From assembly GCF_008086045.1 (NCBI RefSeq), contig NZ_VSEY01000050.1:23772-87771 (forward strand): a stretch of DNA of 64,000 nucleotides. Reading direction: 5' to 3'. Shown here in pieces: positions 22,710 to 29,400 of the stretch. The position numbers and the translations under genes were made by a program. The DNA comes from Nonomuraea sp. PA05. GTDB taxonomy: Bacteria; Actinomycetota; Actinomycetes; Streptosporangiales; Streptosporangiaceae. Below the pieces are notes generated by a model. The model saw nothing but the letters and a program-made list of their open reading frames with translations. It made no database searches and had not been told where the DNA came from. How positions within the stretch are numbered: the first letter of the stretch is position 1; every line of letters begins with the position of its first letter.

Positions 22710-24085
22710 CAGAGCGCTCCTCCCGCATGCTCGGCCTTGCGTCGCCGCAGCAGCAGCCCGCCACCCGCGGTGCCCATCACGAACGCCATCCCGCCGGCCA
22801 AGAGCGCGAACGGAGGTTTCTCCTCATCGGGCGCCACACCGGTCTCCACGCCGCCGCTGGGGGTGTTGGCCACTTGGGCGCGGTAGTACTTGGTGGCGGT
22901 GGGGCCGGTGCTCTTCGGGGTGACCGTTGCCGTGGTGGTGCTGGTGGACGTCGGCGTGACCACTCTGACCTGGTCGCCGCCGATGGTGCCGTCGTAGTCG
23001 TCGGACCCGTTGTCGCCCGTGCCCGGGTTGTCGTCCGGGTCATCGGTCGGCGGGTCGGTGGGCGGATCGGTGGGGTCGTCGGTGCCGGTGTCCGTCGGGG
23101 TCGGCGAGCCGGTGTCCGTGGGCGTGCTGCCCGGGATGGTCACGTCAATCGCGCCAGGGTCGTTCTGCATGGTGCAGGTGGTCTTGTCGTGCTCCGGCGG
23201 CTCGGGCACGTCGCTGATGAAGACCTGGAAGGCATCCAGGTAGGCGCGCTTGCTCTCGGTGTTGATGATCTCGATGGTGTGCGGGCCGTAGTCGAGCTGC
23301 GGCGACGTCCAGAGCACTTCCTGGCTCTTGGTGCCCGTCATGGGAGCGCCGCTGCCGTCCTTGCCCGGCTCGACCAGGCCGGAGGTGACTTCCTGACCGT
23401 CGATCTTCACCCGGATCTTGCTGAGGTCCTGCTCACGCCGGCCGATGTAGGACACCTTGGTGCCGAGGAACTCCAGCTTGGCGGTCGCGTCCAGCCCCTC
23501 GGTCCAGCGGATGTCCTTCTGGTAGTCGTCGTACGTCGCCGCGGTGTACACCCACTGCCAAGCCCCGGTGTACTGGATGTCCGTGGAGTCGTCGCTGTTG
23601 ACCTTCACGTCGCCCTCGGCGGGCGTGAACTTCAGGCTCAGCCCGGCAGGCTCGAAGCGGATCTTGCCCGAGCGGTCGAGCGCCGCACCATCGGTCAGCC
23701 CCTCGGGAAGGTCGAGGTAGCTTCCCGGAACCAGCTGCCCTTGCGTCTTGTCCCCGCGAGGTTCAAGTTGACCGTTCCAGGCGCCGCTGGCCTTCACCAC
23801 GCCCTGGAGGCTCAGGATGGAGCCCTCGGGGAAGAAGCCCGGCGAGCCGAATCGCTGCAGGCCCTTGTAGGACATGTCCCAGCGGACGTCCATGCGTCCG
23901 GCGCTGACCTGCGGCGTCATGCGCGCTTCCAGATCCACGCCGGTGCCGGCGATCCCGCCCGTGCATCGATACTTGATCACCAGCGAAGTGCCTGCCTGGC
24001 TGGGGATCGACGATGTCACGACGAACCCAGCAGATGCCGCCACGCCCAAGGATGCAGCGAATAACGCCCTGTGCCACCGTCTCAC
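22709..24085 (-). CDS. Surface protein B with jelly-roll-like domain and non-canonical sortase signal
   Basis: About 458 residues from GTG 24085 (GGAG 5 nt upstream; ATG 24106 is an alternative). The signal peptide ends near IPSQAG. The N-terminal domain starts IKYRCTGGIAGTGVD and is similar to the repeat domain of surface protein A. A carbohydrate-binding-like jelly roll follows (FLGTKVSYIGRREQDLSKIR, IRVKIDGQEV, YGPHTIEIINTESK, YLDAFQVFI), then an Asp/Pro/Thr-rich stalk, the motif TPSGGVETG, a membrane helix and RRRKAEHAGG. The architecture fits a wall-anchored adhesin or cell-surface binding protein. Confidence 0.85.
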   Translation of the reverse strand: MRRWHRALFAASLGVAASAGFVVTSSIPSQAGTSLVIKYRCTGGIAGTGVDLEARMTPQVSAGRMDVRWDMSYKGLQRFGSPGFFPEGSILSLQGVVKASGAWNGQLEPRGDKTQGQLVPGSYLDLPEGLTDGAALDRSGKIRFEPAGLSLKFTPAEGDVKVNSDDSTDIQYTGAWQWVYTAATYDDYQKDIRWTEGLDATAKLEFLGTKVSYIGRREQDLSKIRVKIDGQEVTSGLVEPGKDGSGAPMTGTKSQEVLWTSPQLDYGPHTIEIINTESKRAYLDAFQVFISDVPEPPEHDKTTCTMQNDPGAIDVTIPGSTPTDTGSPTPTDTGTDDPTDPPTDPPTDDPDDNPGTGDNGSDDYDGTIGGDQVRVVTPTSTSTTTATVTPKSTGPTATKYYRAQVANTPSGGVETGVAPDEEKPPFALLAGGMAFVMGTAGGGLLLRRRKAEHAGGAL

Positions 24086-24225
24086 GGAGACTCCGATCCC
24101 CCACATACCAGACCGAGGGTAGATCTTAGAGTCGAAACACCGGCAACACATGCCGAAACCCGCTACTTCCGGCACTTGTGATGAACCCGTGTCCCCAGCC
24201 CCCACCGCCGGGTATACCTTCCGGT

Positions 24226-24239
24226 AACAGAATCCTGTT
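24226..24239. promoter_or_regulatory. Possible operator upstream of acyl-CoA dehydrogenase
   Basis: AACAG-AATC-CTGTT, a 5-bp dyad 19 bp upstream of the ATG at 24259. It is short and could be chance. Confidence 0.3.
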
Positions 24240-24258
24240 CTGCAAGCGGAGGCGACTG

Positions 24259-25404
24259 ATGCAGCGAGACCTCTTCGACGACGAGCACCTCCTCTTCCAG
24301 GAGGCCGTGCGCGACTTCATGACCCGCGAGGTCGTCCCGCACCACCCCCAGTGGGAGAAGGACGGCATCGTCCCTCGCGAGGTCTGGAAGAAGGCCGGCG
24401 AGCTGGGCGTGTTCGGCTTCTCGGTGCCGGAGGAGTACGGCGGCTCGGGTGTGAAGGACTTCCGTTTCAACGCCGTGGTCGTCGAGGAGGTCATGCGCAA
24501 CGGCGCCACCGGCCTGGGCTTCTCGCTGCACAACGACGTCATGGCCCCGTACGTCGTGGATCTCACGAACGACGAGCAGAAGCAGCGCTGGTTGCCCGGC
24601 TTCGCGTCCGGTGAGCTGATCACGGCGATCGCGATGAGCGAGCCCGGCGCGGGAAGCGACCTGCAGGGGATCAGGACCACCGCGATCCGCGAGGGCGACC
24701 ACTACGTCGTCAACGGCCAGAAGACGTTCATCACGAACGGCATCAACGCCGACCTGGTCGTCGTGGTGGCCAAGACCGACCCGCAGGCGGGCGCGAGGGG
24801 CACCACGCTGGTCATGGTGGAGCGCGGTATGGATGGTTTCGTGCGCGGGCGGAACCTGGACAAGGTCGGGCTGAAGGCGCAGGACACGGCCGAGCTGTTC
24901 TTCGACAACGTACGCGTCCCCGTCGCCAACCGCCTCGGCCCCAAGGACGGCGAGGGCTTCTTCCAGCTCATGCACAACCTGCCGCAGGAACGCCTGTCGA
25001 TCGCCGTGGCGGCCGTGGCCGCGGCGGAGGCGGTGCTGGAGCAGACCGTGGAGTACTGCAAGACCCGCCAGGCCTTCGGCCGCAACATCGGCTCGTTCCA
25101 GAACACCCGGTTCGTCCTGGCGGAGCTGGCCACCGAGACGGAGATCGCCCGCCACTACGTCGACAAGTGCATCCTGGCGCTGAACGCCGGGCAGCTCACG
25201 GCGGTGGACGCGGCCAAGGCGAAGTGGTGGACGACCGAGCTGCAGACCAAGGTGATCGACCGCTGCGTGCAGTTGCACGGCGGGTACGGGTACATGACCG
25301 AGTACCCCGTGGCCAAGGCGTGGCTCGACAGCCGGGTGCAGACGATCTACGGCGGCACCACCGAGATCATGAAGGAGATCATCGGCAGGTCGTTCGGGTT
25401 CTGA
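24259..25404 (+). CDS. Acyl-CoA dehydrogenase (LCAD/isovaleryl-CoA dehydrogenase-like)
   Basis: A 381-residue FAD enzyme with the normal three-domain ACAD layout: AIAMSEPGAGSDLQG (flavin and substrate contact), a middle beta-domain, and C-terminal QLHGGYGYMTEYPVAKAW. The usual catalytic Glu of MCAD is replaced: IYGGTTEIM has Gly where YEGT has Glu. Instead Glu244 in LPQERLSIAV occupies the position used as base in long-chain and isovaleryl-CoA dehydrogenases. ATG 24259 follows GGAGG by 6 nt. Monocistronic. Confidence 0.92.
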   Translation: MQRDLFDDEHLLFQEAVRDFMTREVVPHHPQWEKDGIVPREVWKKAGELGVFGFSVPEEYGGSGVKDFRFNAVVVEEVMRNGATGLGFSLHNDVMAPYVVDLTNDEQKQRWLPGFASGELITAIAMSEPGAGSDLQGIRTTAIREGDHYVVNGQKTFITNGINADLVVVVAKTDPQAGARGTTLVMVERGMDGFVRGRNLDKVGLKAQDTAELFFDNVRVPVANRLGPKDGEGFFQLMHNLPQERLSIAVAAVAAAEAVLEQTVEYCKTRQAFGRNIGSFQNTRFVLAELATETEIARHYVDKCILALNAGQLTAVDAAKAKWWTTELQTKVIDRCVQLHGGYGYMTEYPVAKAWLDSRVQTIYGGTTEIMKEIIGRSFGF

Positions 25405-25423
25405 TCCGCGAAGGGTGCGCCCG

Positions 25424-26401
25424 TCACAGGCCGATCGTCCCGTCGATCCGCTCGCGGAGCAGGTCCGCGTGCCCGTTGTGGCGGGCGTACTCCTCGATCA
25501 GGTGCATGAGCACCCAGCGCAGCGAGACGGTGCCGCGCCAGGCGTCATGCCCTTCGACGCCGAGATGGGCGGCCCCGGCCACGAACTCCTCCGCGAACGC
25601 CACCTCGCCCACCCACGCCCGCCAGGCCGCCTCGATCACCTCGGGGTCGGGCACGGCCCCGTCGAAGTCCCCGTCAGGGTCGGCCTCGGAGGAGAAGAGC
25701 GGCGGCGCCTGCTGCCCGGCCAGCACGCACCTGAACCAGCGCCGCTCCACATCGGCCAGATGCCGCACCAGCCCCAGCAACGACAGGGTGGAGGGCTCGA
25801 CAGCGCGCCGGGCCACGTCCGTGTGCAGGCCTGAGCACTTCAGGCGCAGGGTCTCGCGCTGGTAGCTCAGCATTTCGAGCAGGAGCCGCCGTTCGTCGCC
25901 CGTCGCGGGGCCGGTGAAGCGGCGGTCTCCGGGCGCGGGGAAGAGGTCTCCTCTTCTGCCCGCGGCGGCTGAGGGCGAGGGCGGCGGCGAAGCGTGCAGT
26001 GGCAGGTGCTTGGTGAGGGCGGTGACGCGGTTGCGCGGGCCGAACACCGCGATCGCGACGTACTCGATCCCCTCGCCCGGTGTGGCGGCCAGCGCGGCCC
26101 GGTAGTCGTCGTAGTCGCGGGCCTGGCGGGCCACCTCGTTGAAGCCCACGGTCACCACGTCCTCCCGGCCGCCGGCCTTGTCGTGCAGCTCGCGAAGCTG
26201 CTCGGCCGTGGCGCTCAGCACGGGCACCGGGTGCGGGTCCAGCCCGGCGTGGACGCCGCCCGAGGCGTCCTTGTCGTCCTGCGGCGGCGGGCCGGCCAGC
26301 CGCCTGCCCAGGCTCAGGCCGAGCACGGCGGCGGCGTTCACGGCCCAGCCGTGGGGCAGGTCGGCGCGGACGACGACCACCAGTTTCGTGGGCAGGGCCA
26401 T
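25424..26401 (-). CDS. DUF2000 - DinB/DUF664 fusion protein
   Basis: A 325-residue protein from ATG 26401. Residues 1-130 are DUF2000-like, a PTH2-related fold: TKLVVVVRADLPHGWAVNAA, AVLGLSLGRRLAGP and HPVPVLSATAEQLREL. Residues about 165-325 are a DinB-type four-helix domain of the DUF664 group: TLSLLGLVRHLADVERRWFR and LIEEYARHNGHADLLRERID, whose His residues form the usual metal triad. DinB proteins include mycothiol-dependent transferases. A Ser/Pro-rich linker joins the two. The function of the fusion is unknown. Confidence 0.8.
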   Translation of the reverse strand: MALPTKLVVVVRADLPHGWAVNAAAVLGLSLGRRLAGPPPQDDKDASGGVHAGLDPHPVPVLSATAEQLRELHDKAGGREDVVTVGFNEVARQARDYDDYRAALAATPGEGIEYVAIAVFGPRNRVTALTKHLPLHASPPPSPSAAAGRRGDLFPAPGDRRFTGPATGDERRLLLEMLSYQRETLRLKCSGLHTDVARRAVEPSTLSLLGLVRHLADVERRWFRCVLAGQQAPPLFSSEADPDGDFDGAVPDPEVIEAAWRAWVGEVAFAEEFVAGAAHLGVEGHDAWRGTVSLRWVLMHLIEEYARHNGHADLLRERIDGTIGL

Positions 26402-26624
26402 GGGGACACACTCCGATGCGCGTGCGAGCGGGGGACGTCCCAGAAGGTAGTCATCCGTACGCAGGTGGCCTGGCCTGTCCGAACGAACGGCTGGAATGCG
26501 GCCTCGCATGCCGACCTCGCCGGTCTGTTGTTCGGTGTACGCGGCGGCTTCCGGTCAGTCGGACGATAGTCCCGGGTGGGCCGGTTCCGCGCGGACGCCC
26601 CGGCCGGGCCGCATACTGGACGAT

Positions 26625-26786
26625 ATGGACAGCGGCCTGATCCTCCTGATTTTTCTGGCGTTGCTGTTCGCCTGGCTGCTCAACCGCGTGCGCCGGGCGA
26701 TCCGCCTCGGGCCGATCGGTTATGCCGGTGTGGTGATCGTGTTCGTGCTGGTCATGTTGCTGCTCTGGGGCCAGACCAAGATCTAG
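26625..26786 (+). CDS. 53-residue two-helix membrane protein
   Basis: MDSGLILLIFLALLFAWLL, then a basic loop NRVRRAIRLGP and a second helix VVIVFVLVMLLLWG. The two hydrophobic helices with a positively charged loop are convincing as a small membrane protein. ATG 26625 was chosen because upstream codons are not protein-like. The Shine-Dalgarno is poor. Its 3' end touches the decayed sugar dehydrogenase remnant on the other strand. No family name. Confidence 0.6.
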   Translation: MDSGLILLIFLALLFAWLLNRVRRAIRLGPIGYAGVVIVFVLVMLLLWGQTKI

Positions 26787-27094
26787 GCGTTCACCTCGAC
26801 GCGCAGTATGCGGTCATCGCCCGGACGCGGTGCGGTGCCGCCCCAGGTGGCGCGGTCGGTGTTCGAGGTGACGAGCCACAGCGCCCCGTCCGGAGCCACC
26901 TCCACGGTACGGATCCGCCCGTAGTCGCCGGCGAAGTGCTCGATGGGGTCGGTCACCGCGGCGGCGCAGTTGACGGGCAACTGCCAGAGGCGCCGGCCGC
27001 CCAGGGCGCCGATCCACAGCGACCCCTCGGCGTACGCGACGCCGGACGGGCTGGCCTCGTCAGGGTGGATGGTGGCGATCGGGCGCTCGCCCGT
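26783..27094 (-). pseudogene. C-terminal remnant of a PQQ-dependent sugar dehydrogenase
   Basis: An open frame without a proper start encodes the end of a glucose/sorbosone dehydrogenase-type beta-propeller: TIHPDEASPSGVAYAEGSLW, IGALGGRRLWQLPVN, FAGDYGRIRTVEVAPDGALW and DDRILRVEVNA. It begins abruptly near 27094 inside an SDR gene fragment in another frame. About 100 of an expected 350 or more residues survive, so a deletion probably fused two genes. Confidence 0.65.
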
Positions 27095-27197
27095 GGAACC
27101 CGCGCATCGTCGCGTAGACGGTGTGCCCCGCCGCGGCGAGGGTCTCGGCCGTGCGGCGTCCGATGCCGGTGGCCGCCCCAGTGATCACCGTGATCAT
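27060..27197 (-). pseudogene. N-terminal fragment of a short-chain dehydrogenase
   Basis: ATG 27197 opens a 45-codon frame beginning MITVITGAATGIGRRTAETL, the Rossmann GxxxGxG cofactor motif, then AAAGHTVYATMRG. After about 33 residues it becomes nonsensical and stops at 27060, where it overlaps the sugar dehydrogenase remnant. Its ATG overlaps the stop of the upstream SDR (TGATG), so it was once the second gene of that operon. Confidence 0.65.
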
Positions 27198-27934
27198 CAC
27201 GCCGCTCCGCCGTTGACGTACAGGACCTGGCCGTTCACCCAGCGCCCAGGCCCGGCCAGGAAGGCGACGGTCTCGGCGACGTCCTGCGGGGTGCCGAGCC
27301 GCTCCATCGGGTTCGACGCGGCGATCCGGTCGATCACCTCCTGGCTCTTGCCCTCGAAGAACAAGGGGGTGGCGGTGGGCCCGGGCGCGACGGCGTTGAC
27401 CGTGATGTCCCGGCCGTGCAGCTCACGCGCCAGGATCAGCGTCAGCGCCTCGACGGCGCCCTTGGACGCGGCGTACGCGCCGTAGGCCGGCAGTTGCAGC
27501 CGGGTGACCGAGGTGGAGAAGTTGATGATCGCGCCTCCGTCGCGCACCCGCCGGGCGGCGAGCTGGTCGACGACGAACGTCCCGCGCACGTTGGTGCGCT
27601 GGACGCGGTCGAAGGTGTCGAGATCCATCTGCGCGATGGGGGCCAGCGGCATGATGCCCGCGGTGTGCACGACGACGTCGAGCCCGCCGAACTCGCGCTC
27701 GGCCAGGTCGAACGCGGCGGCCATGGCCGTCTCGTCCGCCACGTCCCCGCTCGCGACGACGGCCCGGCCGCCGGCGCGCCGCACCGCGTCCGCCGTGTCC
27801 TGGGCGCGTTCCTTGCCGCCTGAGTAGTGCACGACGACGGCGAAGCCGTCGGCGGCGAGACGTTCGGCGCTCGCCCTGCCGATGCCACCGGACGCGCCGG
27901 TGATGAGCGCGACCCGCTCCGCGTTGTCCGTCAT
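27197..27934 (-). CDS. SDR family oxidoreductase
   Basis: A 245-residue classical short-chain dehydrogenase. The cofactor motif is TGASGGIG, followed by a VVHTAGI stretch in place of NNAG, the catalytic YGAYAASKGAVEAL (Tyr and Lys) and Ser in FSTSVTRL. The C-terminal NGQVLYVNGG is typical of 3-ketoacyl-ACP-reductase-like SDRs. ATG 27934 follows GGAGGTC. It is divergent from a TetR regulator 56 bp away that probably represses it. The substrate is unknown. Confidence 0.9.
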   Translation of the reverse strand: MTDNAERVALITGASGGIGRASAERLAADGFAVVVHYSGGKERAQDTADAVRRAGGRAVVASGDVADETAMAAAFDLAEREFGGLDVVVHTAGIMPLAPIAQMDLDTFDRVQRTNVRGTFVVDQLAARRVRDGGAIINFSTSVTRLQLPAYGAYAASKGAVEALTLILARELHGRDITVNAVAPGPTATPLFFEGKSQEVIDRIAASNPMERLGTPQDVAETVAFLAGPGRWVNGQVLYVNGGAA

Positions 27935-27952
27935 GGCCTGACCTCCGATAAG

Positions 27953-27973
27953 ATATGAACGATCCGTCCATAT
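27953..27973. promoter_or_regulatory. TetR-type operator between SDR and TetR genes
   Basis: ATATGAAC-GATCC-GTCCATAT: a 21-bp near-perfect palindrome (7 of 8 base pairs per arm) centred between the divergent starts 27934 and 27991. Confidence 0.65.
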
Positions 27974-27990
27974 GAGAAGGTAGCACGGAA

Positions 27991-28617
27991 ATGAACAATG
28001 TGTCCACAAATGAGGAGGCGGCCTCCGGCCGGCGCGGGCGAGGCCGCCGCCCGGCCGCGGAGGTGCGCGCCGCGGTGCTCGCGGCGGCCGGGCGCATCCT
28101 GCTGCGCGACGGCATGCAGGCGGTCACGTTCGACCGCGTCGCGATGGAGGCGGGGTCGAGCAAGACGACCCTTTACAAGTGGTGGCCGTCGCCGGGGGTG
28201 CTCGCGGCCGAGGCGTACTTCGCCCGCAGCGAGCGCGCGCTGGAGTTCCCTGACACCGGCGACCTGCGCGCCGACCTGATCAGCCAGCTCCGCGCGTTCG
28301 TCCGCTGGTTGAAGGACGACGGCGCGGACAAGCCCATGTCCGAGATCGTGGGCGCCGCCCAGATGGACCCGGTCCTTGCCCATGCCTGGTCGGAGAGCTA
28401 CGCGCTCCCCCGGCGCGAGCTCGCCCGGCAACGGCTGCGGCGCGCCCAGGAGCAGGGCCAGCTACGCGCGGACGCGGACCTCGACATCATCGTGGACCAG
28501 CTCTGGGGCGCCTGCTACCACCGGCTGCTCGTGCTCCGGGTGCCCTTCGACGACTCGATCGTGGAACGCCTGGTGGACCACGCGCTCCACGGGTCGGCAC
28601 CGGCCGCCGGACGCTGA
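27991..28617 (+). CDS. TetR/AcrR family transcriptional regulator
   Basis: A 208-residue protein. The N-terminal HTH reads VRAAVLAAAGRILLRDGMQA, VTFDRVAMEAGSSKTTLYKW. The C-terminal ligand domain resembles TetR_C_16/AcrR-like proteins (MSEIVGAAQMDPVLAHAWSE, DIIVDQLWGACYHRLL). Divergent from the SDR with a 21-bp dyad between them. The inducer is unknown. Confidence 0.92.
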   Translation: MNNVSTNEEAASGRRGRGRRPAAEVRAAVLAAAGRILLRDGMQAVTFDRVAMEAGSSKTTLYKWWPSPGVLAAEAYFARSERALEFPDTGDLRADLISQLRAFVRWLKDDGADKPMSEIVGAAQMDPVLAHAWSESYALPRRELARQRLRRAQEQGQLRADADLDIIVDQLWGACYHRLLVLRVPFDDSIVERLVDHALHGSAPAAGR

Positions 28618-28627
28618 CGCGGCCGGC

Positions 28628-29383
28628 TCACGACCCCAGGATGACGCGCGCGATCAGCTCAGGATCGTCACTCATCGGCACGTGCCCGCACCCCTTCATC
28701 AGCTTCACCCGCTGCCCCGACCACCGAGCCGCCCGCACGGCCTGGCGGCGCAACAGCAACCGGTCGTGCTCGCCCCACGCGATGGTGATCGGCGACTTGG
28801 GCGGCGCCGGCGGCATGAGCCCGCCGAACGACTCCAGCGTCTCCTCGAAGCCGGGCGCCGCGCCCAGGGCCTGGGTGGCGGCCATCAGGGCGGTCGGGTC
28901 GAGCCTGGCGGGGCGGGCGACGAGGAGCCCGGCCGAGACCGTACGCACGTAGGGGTTCTCGAGTTGTTCGAGGGGCATGGAGCGGGCGGAGGCGCGCATG
29001 ACGCGCAGCATCGCCTGGCAGTAGAGGAGCTCCGCGCGGGACCAGAAGGAGATCGGGGACAGCGCGGTGGCGGCGCGTACGACGCCACGTGAGGCCAGCT
29101 CCAGGGCGATGTAACCACCTAGGGAGTTACCGGCGACAAGAGGGTCGCGGATGGCGAGCCTGGCGCAGAACGACTCGATCGCGTCGGCCAGCGACTCGGC
29201 GGTGTACGGGACGCCGGGCGGCAGCTCGGGCGATACGCCGAAGCCGGGCAGGTCGACCGCGTACACGGTGTGCGCGGCGGCGAGCCGGTCGAGGACCGGC
29301 AGCCAGCCCTGCCAGTGGTGGCCGATGCCGTGGATGAGGATCAGTGGCGTGCCGGTGCCCCGGCGTTCGAAGGCCAGCTCCAT
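28628..29383 (-). CDS. Alpha/beta hydrolase
   Basis: A 251-residue protein starting MELAFERRGTGTPLILIHGI. The oxyanion HG motif is IHGIGHHWQGW, the nucleophile elbow GNSLGGY (Ser), the acid is in WGEHDRLL and the catalytic His is in KGCGHVPM. That is a complete triad. It resembles the esterase/haloperoxidase-like group. ATG 29383 is 17 nt after the stop of the PP2C phosphatase, so it may be transcribed with it. Confidence 0.88.
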   Translation of the reverse strand: MELAFERRGTGTPLILIHGIGHHWQGWLPVLDRLAAAHTVYAVDLPGFGVSPELPPGVPYTAESLADAIESFCARLAIRDPLVAGNSLGGYIALELASRGVVRAATALSPISFWSRAELLYCQAMLRVMRASARSMPLEQLENPYVRTVSAGLLVARPARLDPTALMAATQALGAAPGFEETLESFGGLMPPAPPKSPITIAWGEHDRLLLRRQAVRAARWSGQRVKLMKGCGHVPMSDDPELIARVILGS

Positions 29384-29400
29384 GGCCGCCAGTGAATCAC

